The notes: generated by a model not told the origin, from the letters alone. A stretch of DNA of 61,363 bases from Variovorax sp. CF313 (GCF_000282635.1 NZ_AKIW01000167.1:1-61363), one strand, 5' to 3'; shown: positions 1 to 11,185, counted from the stretch's first letter. Made by a program: numbers and translations.

Positions 1-19
1 AGCCTGGGGGAGAGCCTGG

Positions 20-928
20 TCAGTCCGGGGTCACCGTGTGCTGCGCCAGCGCCTCCAGCGCGCGCACCAGCGCCGAGTGGTCGAGCTGGCCGTAGCCCAG
101 TGCAGCGCAGGCGTTCATGAGCTGCGCCGCGCCGGCCGTCTGCGGCAGCGCCACGCCCAGCGAGCGCGCGCTCTGCATCGCGAGGTTCAGGTCCTTCTGG
201 TGCAGCGCGATGCGAAAGCCCGGCGCGAAGGTGCGCTTGATCATCCGCTCGCCGTGCACTTCGAGGATGCGCGAGCTCGCGAAGCCGCCCATCAGCGCCT
301 GGCGCACCTTGGCCGGGTCGGCGCCCGCCTTCGAGGCGAACACCAGCGCCTCGCCCACGGCAGCGATGTTCAGCGCCACGATGATCTGGTTGGCCACCTT
401 GCAGACCTGGCCGTCGCCGGCGCCGCCCACGAGCGTGACGTTCTTGCCCATCTTGTCGAGCAGCGGCTTCACGCGGCCGAAGGTGCCTTCGTCGCCGCCG
501 CACATGATCGTGAGGCTGGCGGCTTTGGCGCCCACCTCGCCGCCGGAGACCGGCGCGTCGATGTAGCCGGCGCCGAGCGCGACGATGCGCCTGGCGAAGT
601 CCTTGGTGGCGATCGGGTCGATGGAGCTGCAGTCCACCACGATCTTGCCGCTGGAGCCCTTCAGGCCGTCGGCCACGCCTTCGGTACCGGGCGCGCCGAA
701 CAGCACCTTCTCCACGTCGGGCGTGTCCGGCACCATGATGAAGACCACGTCGGCCTGGCGCGTCACCTCGGCGGCCGAGGCGCAGATGGTGGCCTTCGAG
801 ATGAAGGGCTCGGGCGTGTTGCCATGCGTGTTCACGAAGAGCTGGTGGCCCGCGTCGAGCAGGTGCCCCGCCATGGGCGCGCCCATGATGCCGAGGCCGA
901 TGAATCCGATTTTTTGCTGGGTTGTCAT
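20..928 (-). CDS. glxR: 2-hydroxy-3-oxopropionate (tartronate semialdehyde) reductase
   Basis: Reduces tartronate semialdehyde to D-glycerate with NAD(P)H, the last step of the glyoxylate carboligase route. The 302-residue protein has the beta-hydroxyacid dehydrogenase layout: an N-terminal nucleotide motif GLGIMGAPM (residues 11-19), a substrate segment DAPVSGGEVGA (about 124-134) and the catalytic lysine in GQVCKVAN (K177). The reading frame stays open far upstream, but homology begins only at MTTQQKIGFIG, so the start is set at the ATG at 928. It is the third gene of gcl-hyi-glxR, 23 nt after hyi, and is presumably co-transcribed under the divergent LysR regulator. Paralogues in this family (garR, other 3-hydroxyisobutyrate-type enzymes) differ mainly in substrate; the gcl-hyi context decides the assignment. 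Confidence 0.93.
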   Translation of the reverse strand: MTTQQKIGFIGLGIMGAPMAGHLLDAGHQLFVNTHGNTPEPFISKATICASAAEVTRQADVVFIMVPDTPDVEKVLFGAPGTEGVADGLKGSSGKIVVDCSSIDPIATKDFARRIVALGAGYIDAPVSGGEVGAKAASLTIMCGGDEGTFGRVKPLLDKMGKNVTLVGGAGDGQVCKVANQIIVALNIAAVGEALVFASKAGADPAKVRQALMGGFASSRILEVHGERMIKRTFAPGFRIALHQKDLNLAMQSARSLGVALPQTAGAAQLMNACAALGYGQLDHSALVRALEALAQHTVTPD

Positions 929-951
929 GTCTCTGTTTCCTTGTCCGATGC

Positions 952-1737
952 TTATTGCTGTTGGGTGAGTGCCTGGCGCCATCCGAGGCCTTCGACGGTA
1001 GTGGCGCGGGGCTTGTATTCGCACCCGATCCAGCCGTCGTAGCCGAGCGAATCGATGTGCCGGAAGAGCCACGGGTAGTTGATCTCGCCCGTGCCCGGCT
1101 CGCCGCGGCCCGGGTTGTCGGCCAGCTGGATATGGCCGATGCGCGGCAAATTCTTCGTGAGCGTGTTGCCCAGTTCGCCTTCCATGCGCTGCGCGTGGTA
1201 GATGTCGTACTGCACGCGCAGGTTGGGCGAACCGACTTCGTCGATCAGCGCCAGCGCCTGGTCGGTGCGCGTGAGGAAGAAGCCCGGTATGTCGAAGGTG
1301 TTGATGGGCTCGATCAGCAGGCGCAGGCCGGCCGCTTCGAGTTCGCGTGCGGCGAGGCGCAGGTTCGCGACCACCGTCTTGTGCGCGGCCTCGGTGGTCA
1401 CGCCCGCGGGCACCTTGCCGACGAGGCAGTTGACCTGCGGGCAGCCGAGCGCGGTCGCGTAGTCGATCGCCATGGCGATGCCCTCGGCGAACTCGCCGGT
1501 GCGGTCGGGGTGGCAGGCGATGCCGCGCTCGCCCTTGTCCCAGTCGCCGGCCGGCAGGTTGTGCAGCACCTGCTGCAGGCCGTTGTCGCGCAGGGCGGCA
1601 GCGAGTTCCTTCTTCTCGAAGGGGTAGGGGAAGAGGTACTCCACGCCTTCGAAACCCGCCTTGGCGGCGGCCTCGAAGCGTTGCATGAAAGGCAGCTCGG
1701 TGAAGAGCATCGTGAGGTTGGCTGCGAACTTGGGCAT
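952..1737 (-). CDS. hyi: hydroxypyruvate isomerase
   Basis: Interconverts hydroxypyruvate and tartronate semialdehyde in the cytosol. At 261 residues it has the normal length for the AP-endonuclease-like TIM-barrel Hyi family. It opens MPKFAANLTMLFTELPF and carries the family segments GFEGVEYLFPYPF (about 29-41), LIEPINTFDIPGFFL with the metal-binding Glu (about 140-154) and IGCEYKPR near the C-terminus. It starts 20 nt after gcl and precedes glxR by 23 nt, the usual order of the glyoxylate utilisation operon. Confidence 0.93.
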   Translation of the reverse strand: MPKFAANLTMLFTELPFMQRFEAAAKAGFEGVEYLFPYPFEKKELAAALRDNGLQQVLHNLPAGDWDKGERGIACHPDRTGEFAEGIAMAIDYATALGCPQVNCLVGKVPAGVTTEAAHKTVVANLRLAARELEAAGLRLLIEPINTFDIPGFFLTRTDQALALIDEVGSPNLRVQYDIYHAQRMEGELGNTLTKNLPRIGHIQLADNPGRGEPGTGEINYPWLFRHIDSLGYDGWIGCEYKPRATTVEGLGWRQALTQQQ

Positions 1738-1757
1738 GTCTTTTCTCTTCCTTCTTT

Positions 1758-3548
<1,791 letters not shown>

Positions 3549-3580
3549 TGTGAAGTCTCCTTTGGGATGGGCTCACTGTA

Positions 3581-3598
3581 GGAATCCGGGCGGATTCC
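3581..3598. promoter_or_regulatory. perfect inverted repeat upstream of gcl, candidate LysR operator
   Basis: GGAATCCG-GG-CGGATTCC, a perfect 8-bp inverted repeat with a 2-nt centre, lies 33-50 nt before the gcl start in the divergent promoter region. It shares the GGAAT/ATTCC core with the second palindrome 28 nt away (3626-3642). Paired dyads in a divergent intergenic region suit a LysR-type regulator; the assignment is by position. Confidence 0.55.
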
Positions 3599-3625
3599 AA
3601 GAAGACGGCTGCGGACCATAAAACC

Positions 3626-3642
3626 TATTCCAGGCTGGAATA
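3626..3642. promoter_or_regulatory. perfect palindrome upstream of lysR/gcl, candidate LysR box
   Basis: TATTCCAG-G-CTGGAATA is a perfect 17-bp palindrome that contains a T-N11-A LysR box (TTCCAGGCTGGAA). It ends 20 nt before the lysR ATG at 3662. Probable high-affinity recognition site for the LysR regulator, giving both autoregulation and gcl control. Confidence 0.65.
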
Positions 3643-3661
3643 AGTGACTACCATCCGGCCC

Positions 3662-4567
3662 ATGGACAGATTGCTTGCAATGGAAATGTTCGTGCGCGTT
3701 GTCGAGATGGGCAGCTTCTCGCAGGCCGCGCGCGAGTTCAACACCACGCAGCCCACGGTGACCAAGCAGATCGCGGCCACCGAGGAGCGGCTGAAGGTGC
3801 GCCTGCTCAACCGCAACACGCGCGGCGTGAGCCTCACCGAGCCGGGCGCGCTCTACTACGAGAAGTGCAAGACCATCGTGCGCGAGGCCGAGGAGGCCGA
3901 CAGCATCGTGCAGCTGCGGCAGAACCAGGCGCAGGGGCTGCTGCGCGTGGGCACCTCGGTGGCGTTCGGGCGGCGCGTGGTGGTGCCGCTGGCGCTCGAG
4001 TACATGCGCCGGCATCCGCAGGTGCAGCTCGACCTGAGCTTCGAGGACCGCTACGTCGACCTCATCGCGCAGGGCATCGACGTGGCCATCCGCATGGGCA
4101 AGCTGGCCGACTCGTCATTGGGCGCGCGCTACCTGGGCGCCAATCCGTGGGTGATGGTCGCCTCGCCCGCCTACCTGAAGAAGCACGGCACGCCGAAGCG
4201 CGCGCAGGACCTCAGCGCGCACGTGGCTCTCATCTACAGCAGCGTGGTGGGCGACGAGTTCTGGCGCATGCACACGCCCAGGGGCGAGCCGGTCACGGTG
4301 CCGGTATCGGGCCGCTTCCGCTCGAACAACCTCTCGGCCGTGCTGGCGGCGGCGCGCGACGGCCTGGGCATCGCGCTGATGCCGCGCTACGTGGCCAGCG
4401 ACTCGCTGGCCGCCGGCAAGGTGCGCGAGGTGCTCGGCGACCATGCGCTGCCCGAGCAGGAGATACACGCCGTCTTCCCGTCGCCCAAGCTGGTGCCGGG
4501 CAAGGTGTCGGGCTTCGTGGCCTTCCTGCAGGGGCGCTTCGACGAAGGCTGGTGGGCGGCGGCCTGA
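3662..4567 (+). CDS. LysR-family regulator, probable activator of the gcl operon
   Basis: A 301-residue LysR-type regulator with an N-terminal winged helix-turn-helix (about residues 1-60: LAMEMFVRVVEMGSFSQAAREFNTTQPTVTKQI) and a periplasmic-binding-like effector domain. An in-frame GTG at 3644 would add six residues, but homology starts at MDRLLAMEMF and the GTG would overlap the palindrome, so ATG 3662 is preferred. Divergent from gcl-hyi-glxR and therefore probably their regulator, sensing glyoxylate or a product. The C-terminal domain belongs to the CrgA/DhcR-like subgroup with RYVDLIAQGIDVAIRMG. Confidence 0.9.
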   Translation: MDRLLAMEMFVRVVEMGSFSQAAREFNTTQPTVTKQIAATEERLKVRLLNRNTRGVSLTEPGALYYEKCKTIVREAEEADSIVQLRQNQAQGLLRVGTSVAFGRRVVVPLALEYMRRHPQVQLDLSFEDRYVDLIAQGIDVAIRMGKLADSSLGARYLGANPWVMVASPAYLKKHGTPKRAQDLSAHVALIYSSVVGDEFWRMHTPRGEPVTVPVSGRFRSNNLSAVLAAARDGLGIALMPRYVASDSLAAGKVREVLGDHALPEQEIHAVFPSPKLVPGKVSGFVAFLQGRFDEGWWAAA

Positions 4568-4589
4568 GCACCAGGCCCACCGGCACGCT

Positions 4590-6086
4590 TCACGTCGCCA
4601 CGAAGGCACCGTGCAGGCCCAGCGGCAGGGCGTAGGGCAGCGTGGCCTGCGCCACCGGTCCCGCCGCGAGGTTGTCGGCCGCGAAGCACGACAGCACCGT
4701 CTTCTGCCTGCCGAAGTCGAGCACTGTGCCCAGCACCCAACCCGGCTTCGAGCCGTCGGGTACGAAGACGTGTTCTTCCACCATGGCCTGCGCGCCGTAG
4801 CTGTAGCGCTGGCTGCGGCCGGTCTCGACGTCGGTGCGCGCGATCGAGCCGAAGCCGGGCAGGTCGCGCCGGATCTGCGTGGCGTGCACCACCTGGCGAT
4901 GGCGCAGGCCGACGCGGCGCGGGTCGATGCGTGGGAACTCGGCTTCCTGCGCCAGCGTCTCCTGCGTGGCGCGCTCCGTGGACAGGTTCAGCGTGGCCAC
5001 GGTCAGGTGCGGCTCGGTGGTCTTCACGCGGCGAGCGCGCATCAGTTCGCGGCTGGTGACGAACACCGAGCCGGCATTGTCCGAGCGCACGTAGTCGATG
5101 TGGATCTGCGTGCCGCGCGGCGTGTCTTCCTCCCAGGCGTTGCCGACGTGGAACAGGAAGCCGGCCGGCAGCGCGAGCACCTGGCGGCGCTCCCAGTTCC
5201 GCTTGTCGATGACCAGCGCGCGCATGCCGAGCTCCGGCCGCCAGACGTGGGCGTCGAGAAAGCTCGCGCCGGCGGCCTTGCGCTTGCTGTCGTAGACCAG
5301 CGGCGGCAGCAGGAACACCAGGTGCCGTTCGGTGACGGCGAAGTCGTGGACCATCGGCATGTCGGCCACCGGCACCACGGCCGCGCGCCGCAGCGCGCCT
5401 TCGGGTGCGATCTCGTACAGCGCCAGCAGGCCCTGGCCCGAACTCACGCCGAAATTCCACACCGTGCCGTCCGGATCGACCTTGGGGTGGGCCGAGAACG
5501 GCATGCCCGCGAGGTCGGCGCGCCAGGTCTTCACGCCCAGCGTGTCGAGCGTGAGCGCGTCGATGCGCGTGGCCGAACCGCCTTCCCATAGCGCCAGCAC
5601 CTCGCCGCGCATCGGCAGCACGCTGGTGTTGGCGACGTTGATGCTGTCGGCAGAGGTCGGCGGCTCCACGCCCGGCGGCATGGTGCCGAAGGCCTCGAAC
5701 AGGCGGCGGCCGGCCTTCACTTCGGCCACGCGCTTGGGCGTGGCGACATAGCGGCCCTGGTGCCGCACGTCGGCACCCTCGATCACGAAGCGGTGCACCA
5801 TGCCGTCGCCGTCGAACCAGTGGTGGTAGCGCTCGCCGCCCAGATCGTGGCCGGCCGGGCCGATGCGGAACAGTGTGCCCGCCACGGCATCGGGGAAGCG
5901 TCCGCGCACCGTGGCGCGGGTGAGCGGGAAGTCGTCGGCAGGCGTGGCGAAGCTGGTCTTCCAAGGGGCGCCGGCAGCTTCGAACTGAGTCTGCCAATCG
6001 TCCGTGCCGGCTGCGCGCGCCAGCGGTGCCAGCAGGGGCAGGGCGCCGGCCGAAACCAGCAGGCGCAGGAGTTCGCGTCGTTCCAT
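4590..6086 (-). CDS. carotenoid oxygenase / lignostilbene dioxygenase family protein, exported
   Basis: Fe(II)-dependent dioxygenase family that cleaves the central double bond of carotenoids, apocarotenoids or stilbenoids. The 498-residue product has all four histidine ligands of the seven-bladed propeller: H200 (SAHPKVDP), H247 (MVHDFAV), H313 (FHVGNAWEE) and H492 (GLHGAFV). It begins with MERRELLRLLVSAGALPLLAPLARAAG, a twin-arginine-like or Sec-like signal ending near residue 26, so export is likely; most family members are cytosolic. The open frame extends upstream, but the ATG at 6086 starts the signal. It lies 13 nt after a DUF2141 gene and is probably its operon partner. Substrate unknown. 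Confidence 0.88.
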   Translation of the reverse strand: MERRELLRLLVSAGALPLLAPLARAAGTDDWQTQFEAAGAPWKTSFATPADDFPLTRATVRGRFPDAVAGTLFRIGPAGHDLGGERYHHWFDGDGMVHRFVIEGADVRHQGRYVATPKRVAEVKAGRRLFEAFGTMPPGVEPPTSADSINVANTSVLPMRGEVLALWEGGSATRIDALTLDTLGVKTWRADLAGMPFSAHPKVDPDGTVWNFGVSSGQGLLALYEIAPEGALRRAAVVPVADMPMVHDFAVTERHLVFLLPPLVYDSKRKAAGASFLDAHVWRPELGMRALVIDKRNWERRQVLALPAGFLFHVGNAWEEDTPRGTQIHIDYVRSDNAGSVFVTSRELMRARRVKTTEPHLTVATLNLSTERATQETLAQEAEFPRIDPRRVGLRHRQVVHATQIRRDLPGFGSIARTDVETGRSQRYSYGAQAMVEEHVFVPDGSKPGWVLGTVLDFGRQKTVLSCFAADNLAAGPVAQATLPYALPLGLHGAFVAT

Positions 6087-6099
6087 GGCGTCCTGCTCC

Positions 6100-6537
6100 T
6101 CAGCGCAGGTGGATGACGGCCTGCAGGTCGGCGTCGACGGCGATCGCGGCGGCCTCGAAGTCGGGCGCGGCGCGGTTGCCCTTGGCGTCGTTCGAGAAGC
6201 CGTAGCGCTCGATCGGCATGCCCATGAGGTTGGTGTCGAGCTTGCCGTTGCCGTTCTCGTCGGCGAATGCGCGCAGCGCGTAGCGTCCGGGCGCCAGCCC
6301 CGCGAACACGAGGCGGGCCTTGCCGTCCTGCATCGGCGCGGTCTGCGAAGCCACGGCCTTGCTGTCGGCGTAGCTGGCGGCGTCGCTGTACAGCGCGACG
6401 TAGAGCGTGGCATTGGCGGTGGGGCCGTCGGCGACGCTCAGGCCCAGGTCGGCGGCGAAGGCGCCGGCGGGCAGGAGGATCGCGGCGGCGCACAGGGCGT
6501 GCACGGCCGGGCGGGACATGAATGCGGGAAGTTGCAT
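6100..6537 (-). CDS. DUF2141 family exported protein
   Basis: A 145-residue protein with a clear signal peptide (MQLPAFMSRPAVHALCAAAILLPAGAFA, cleavage about residue 28). A DUF2141 beta-sandwich follows, recognisable by LVFAGLAPGRYALRAFADENGNGKLDTN and GMPIERYGFSNDAKG. Function of the family is not known. First gene of the pair with the carotenoid oxygenase, 13 nt apart; the pairing of two exported products suggests a shared periplasmic role. Confidence 0.85.
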   Translation of the reverse strand: MQLPAFMSRPAVHALCAAAILLPAGAFAADLGLSVADGPTANATLYVALYSDAASYADSKAVASQTAPMQDGKARLVFAGLAPGRYALRAFADENGNGKLDTNLMGMPIERYGFSNDAKGNRAAPDFEAAAIAVDADLQAVIHLR

Positions 6538-6703
6538 GGCGGGCCTCGTTGGAAGTTGGAGGTCCGACGATCTCGCAGGCCGGGCACGGTGCCCAGCGCC
6601 ATGTGACGAAACGCAGGATTGCGCGCGCGAAATGCGCGCGGTGGGGATGAAACGGGAGCGGAACGGGGCCGAACGGAGGAGCGGGCGGGTGCCCGTGCCT
6701 GCC

Positions 6704-7807
6704 TCAGCCCTTCTTCTTGCCGCTGTTCTCGGCGCCTTCGGCCGCCTCGTGGCCGTTGCCCACGTGCCCCGAATCGGCGAACAGGCTCCACGCCGCCATG
6801 AACAGCGCCGCGATCACCGGCCCGATCACGAAGCCGTTGATACCGAAGATCGCCATGCCGCCGATGGTCGACATCAGCACGATGTAGTCGGGCATCTGCG
6901 TGTCCTTGCCAACCAGCACGGGGCGCAGGATGTTGTCGACCAGGCCGATTACGAACACGCCCACGAAGATCAGCACACCGCCCTGCCAGAAATGGCCCGT
7001 GGCCAGGAAGTAGATGGCCACCGGCCCCCAGATCAGCGCCGCGCCCACGGCGGGCAGCAGCGACAGGAAGGCCATCAGCACCGCCCACAGCAGTGCACCC
7101 TGCACGCCGAGGAACCAGAACGCCAGCCCGCCGAGCGCGCCCTGCGCGACGGCCACCGCCACGTTGCCCTTCACGGTGGCGCGGATCACGGTGGTGAACT
7201 TGTTGAGCAGGTAGTGCGTGTGCGGCTTGGCCAGCGGCACCGCGTCGCGCATCGTCTTCGACAGCGTTGCGCCGTCGCGCACCAGGAAGTACAGCAGGTA
7301 CAGCATCACGAAGAAGCTGACGATGAAGTCGAAGGTGTTCTGGCCGATGGCGAGCGCCTGGCTCGCGATGATCTGGCTGGCCTGCCCGGCGGCGGCCGAG
7401 ATGCGCGCCTGCCAGGCTGCCATGTCGCCGAGGTCGAAGCGTTCGACCAGGTTCAGCAGCCACTGCGGTGAGGCGTCCAGGATCTGCTGGAAGTAGGCCG
7501 CGAAGTTGAGCTGCCCGGAACGGATGCTCTGCGTGACCAGCGCGATCTCCTGCACCAGCGAAACGCCCACCATGGCCAGCGGCAGGATCACGATGAACAG
7601 GCAGATGGCCAGCGTCGACAGCGCCGCGAAATTGGGTTTGCCGCGCATCTTCTTCAGCAGCCATTTGTAGAGCGGCGTGAACAGGATCGCCAGCGCCACG
7701 CCCCACAGCACCGCGCCGAAGAACGGCATCAGCACCCAGAGGAAGGCGACGGTCACGGCGGCGAGCAGGGCGAGGAACACGCCGCGCTGGAGTTGGGGTG
7801 AGTTCAT
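6704..7807 (-). CDS. AI-2E family (PerM/YdiK-like) integral membrane transporter
   Basis: A 367-residue polytopic membrane protein of the AI-2E/UPF0118 family. N-terminal helices (ALLAAVTVAFLWVLMPFFGAVLWGVALAILF, about residues 13-43) and the conserved C-terminal helices GVFVIGLVDNILRPVLVGKD and GGMAIFGINGFVIGPVIAALF are visible. Family members are proposed exporters of autoinducer-2, indole or ions, but the substrate cannot be read from the sequence. It stands alone. The C-terminus ends in a charged KKKG tail. Confidence 0.88.
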   Translation of the reverse strand: MNSPQLQRGVFLALLAAVTVAFLWVLMPFFGAVLWGVALAILFTPLYKWLLKKMRGKPNFAALSTLAICLFIVILPLAMVGVSLVQEIALVTQSIRSGQLNFAAYFQQILDASPQWLLNLVERFDLGDMAAWQARISAAAGQASQIIASQALAIGQNTFDFIVSFFVMLYLLYFLVRDGATLSKTMRDAVPLAKPHTHYLLNKFTTVIRATVKGNVAVAVAQGALGGLAFWFLGVQGALLWAVLMAFLSLLPAVGAALIWGPVAIYFLATGHFWQGGVLIFVGVFVIGLVDNILRPVLVGKDTQMPDYIVLMSTIGGMAIFGINGFVIGPVIAALFMAAWSLFADSGHVGNGHEAAEGAENSGKKKG

Positions 7808-8251
7808 AAGTGTCTCGGACTGTAGCCGAGCGTAGCGGCGGCAGAAGCCGTCCGCCAGCTGCGGCTCGCTCGATCCATCGAGGATCTGCTTTCCTGCGTT
7901 GGGAATATCGAGATAAATCGCACCAAAGCTCGCTCGTTTATTTCAGATGGCCGCATTCGCGTCAGCTTGCGTTCTAGGATTGCCTGCAAAAAATAAAAGA
8001 GGGAGGTGAGCGTGAGCTCAATTTGCTATTCGTGCAGAACGAATTGCCCCCGGATTCTTGTCGTATCTGCATGCATTGATTCGGCAATGGTCCTGCACGT
8101 CCGGATTCCGATCCCGTCGGCAGAGGCGCCGTAACTCCGCAAGCCGGCAGCCCGATTGCACAGCCGGTTCCGCGCGCAGGCGCGGCCGAGCCTCTTTCCT
8201 TTCCCAATTGATTTTCACGACATAAACAGACGCAGTCAGGGAGACTGGACA
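7808..8251. other. intergenic region between the AI-2E gene and the rhs locus
   Basis: About 440 bp without a convincing gene. Parts around 7980-8060 and 8195-8235 are markedly more AT-rich than the surroundings, as expected for the rhs promoter or for foreign DNA. GGGAGA at 8239-8244 is a plausible ribosome site for the rhs ATG at 8252. No tRNA or repeat was recognised. Confidence 0.5.
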
Positions 8252-11183
8252 ATGGGACCAGGCACGCCGCAGCGGCCACCATCGGGCACACATCAAGGCC
8301 AGCCCGCACCGACATCGATTGCCGAGCGCGAGCCTCAGACGGCCGTCGCCCCGCTGAACACCATCGCCAAGGAAGATATCGCCGCCGCGAGCAAGGTGGT
8401 GGACGAATGGCTGCGGTCCTTCACCGGCGGCTACGTCACGCTCGATCGGCTGACCACGGTGCTGGGCAGCATCCCCATCGTGGGCAACATCATGGCGCTG
8501 GTGGATGTGTTTCTCGACATCGTCACCATCCTCGAGAAGAAGTCGACCGATGCCGTCACCAGGTTCCTGAACTGGGCCAGCCTGGGCATCAATCTCATCG
8601 GCCTGATTCCTGCACCGCCCACCATGGCCGCAGCGCGCATGAGCCTGCGGCCCACGCTGCACCTGGTGAAGCAGGAACTCATGCATGGGGCCAGGAATCT
8701 TGGCGAGACCATCGTCACCACGCTCGTGGGACACCTGAATGCGTCCATCGTCGGGGAGCTGGAGACCTTCATCGACGGGGCCATCGCCAGGCTCTCGCAC
8801 GCGGTATCGCTACACGACGGCGGACGAACCGGGGAAGGCCACCGCCGCAGCGAACGCCAACCGTCCGGGCCGACTCGAGGAAATCACCCTGCCAGACAAC
8901 AGCAGCGAGCATTTCGTGCACGACGCCGAGGGACGCCTGCTTGCGCACACCGATGCGCTGGGGCGCAGGACGAGCTATGACTACACGCGCTCCGGTCTCG
9001 TGTCCAGGCGCACCGATGCGGCCGGGCACACGCTCAAATACCGCTGGGACCTGCTGGGATGCTTGAGCGAACTGCATAACGAGAACGGCAGCAGTTACGA
9101 CTTCCGCTACGACCCCGTGGGCCGGTTGCTGGAAGAAACCGGCTTCGACCGCAAGACCACACGGTACCGCTATGACGAATCCACGGGCGTGCTGTCGGAA
9201 GTGGTCGAGGGCGAACACACCACGCTGCTGCAATTCGACCCTGTCGGCCGCCTGACCGAGCGCAGCGCCGGCGGCGTTGCCGAGAGCTTTGCCTACGATC
9301 GAAACGGCCGATTGGTCGAGGCCGGCAACAGCGACGCCAAGCTGCAATGGTTCTACGACCCCGCGGGCAACCTGACGCGCGAGCATCAGCACTACCTGGA
9401 GGGCGCTCGCACCGCGGTCTGGCAGCACGGCTACGACGAACTCAATCAGCGCATCGCGACCATCCGCCCAGACGGTCACGTCACTCGATGGCTCACCTAT
9501 GGCTCTGGCCACGTGCACGGATTGCTCGTCGACGGGCAAGACACCCTGGGCTTCAAGCGCGACGACCTGCACCGCGAGATTGCGCGCGAGCAGGGCAACG
9601 GACTCACACAGGAGCAGCACTACGATCCGGCCGGCCGATTGCTGGAGCAGCAGATATCCCAGACCGGGCGCGGCGCCCTCGGAGCCACCGGCATTCGCCG
9701 CAGCTACCAATACGACAAGGCTGGCCAGTTGATCGCCATCGGCGACAGCCGGCGTGGCAACCTCAGCTACCGCTATGACCCGGTAGGGCGACTGCTCGAA
9801 GCCAACAGCCGCTTGGGACGGGAGACGTTCGCGTTCGATCCAGCGGGGAACATCGGCAACCCCTCTCCAGACGCGGAAGGCGCCGCTCAACCGGCGGGCC
9901 GCATCACCAATCGTGTTGCCGTTCGCCCGGGCAGTGACGGCCGCAGCATGGCAGGCAAGCTGATGGACAACCTGCTGAAGGACTACGCCGGCACCCGCTA
10001 CAAGTGGGATGAGCGCGGCAACCTGATCGAGCGCAGCCGCAACGGCGAAAAGACGGTGTTCACCTGGGACGGCTACAACCGCATGCGCAGCGCCGAGACC
10101 TTCGGCGAAACCACGAGCTTCAGCTACGACCCGCTGGGCAGGCGCATCGCCAAGCGCACGCGGCATGCCTGCACCTTGTTCGGCTGGGACGGGGACACGC
10201 TGGCGTTCGAGAGCACGCAAAGCACAGAGGGTTGGCGGGAGCACGCGTGGCGTGGTGACAGCGTTCACTACATCCATGAACCCGGCTCGTTCGTGCCGCT
10301 GCTGCAGATCAGGCAGGCGCAGGCAGTCGTGTTGAGCCAGACGACGGATGTGAAGGCGCTGATGGCCGACAACGGCGGGCGCTACGACATCGAACTGGAC
10401 CCGCTATGGAATGGCGAAAAAAGTCGAACGCCTGCGCCATTCGGCAAGGAAGAAATCGCCTTCTACCAGTGCGACCATCTGGGCACGCCGCAAGAGCTGA
10501 CGGATCATGAGGGGCGTGTGGCGTGGTCGGCGGGCTACAGGGCTTGGGGAGAGGCTAGGCAGGCGATCAGTGAGGCGGGGAGGAAAGCGGGGTTTCGGAA
10601 TCCGATTCGGTTTCAGGGGCAGTATTGGGATGAAGAGACTGGGTTGCACTACAACCGGTATCGGTATTACGACCCGGCGAGCGGGCGATTCATCTCTACG
10701 GATCCGATTGGCTTAGAAGGTGGCATCAACGTCCATCAGTACGCATCGAATCCCCTTGAGTGGATTGATCCACTAGGCTTGGCCGGCAACCGGGCTAACC
10801 GGCGCGCAGAGAAAATCCTACAGGGCATAGATGCTAGAGGAGGGGGGCATGCGAACTCTCGGCATGGGGCCCAAACCACGATGCAGCAACAGGAGCATCG
10901 GGCGAGGACTGGTATCCCCCCGGATAACCCGTGCCCGAGGCGACCTCGCCCAGTTGACTCGACTCGCTTTTTAAGTCACGTTGATCAGCTCGACGCCATT
11001 CAGCGTGCGATTCAGAAAATGAACCAAACTGGAGAAAACGAGGCGACGGTCGATATGGGACGTGTGATAGGTGAGGGATACAGGGCAGGAGGCGGTTGTC
11101 CCGAGACCACTACGCAAGCGACCGTCTATCGAGGTAGGAACGGAGAAATTCGAACGGCATTTCCGCAACTTCCAACACCTTAA
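8252..11183 (+). pseudogene. rhs-family polymorphic toxin, disrupted by an internal deletion/frameshift
   Basis: Two frames make up one broken gene. From ATG 8252, about 180 codons encode the hydrophobic N-terminal region of a type VI-type Rhs protein (IPIVGNIMALVDVFLDIVTILEKK, ASLGINLIGLIPAPP). Around 8786-8797 homology jumps to the +1 frame, directly into the YD-repeat core (RTRYRYTTADEPGK). The N-terminal frame then runs as non-homologous sequence to a stop at 8978-8980. The first part of the core is missing, so this is a deletion, not a one-base slip. The second frame is intact to 11183. It carries many YD repeats, the hyperconserved core end (DPIGLEGG...NPLEWIDPLGL, to about 10784) and a 132-residue variable toxin tip, followed 2 nt later by a putative immunity gene. 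Confidence 0.85.
10785..11183 (+). other. variable C-terminal toxin domain of the rhs gene, possible RNase
   Basis: The 132 codons after the DPLGL junction encode the polymorphic toxin tip. Landmarks are GGHANSRHG near its start, DSTRFLSH in the middle, and GEGYRAGG then EIRTAFPQLP at the end. Order and spacing recall small nuclease toxins of the BECR or RNase A-like CdiA-CT type, which have a GGH/RH opening and a T-A-Y/F-P ending; this is pattern-based inference. Base composition is lower in GC than the core, as expected for an exchanged tip. Confidence 0.45.
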
Positions 11184-11185
11184 AC

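Noticed and set aside
7804..7989. A 61-codon minus-strand frame between the AI-2E and rhs genes, suggestive of tRNA-associated spurious calls
   Set aside because: I looked for tRNA arms and the TPsiC consensus in both strands and found none; the peptide has no recognisable features.
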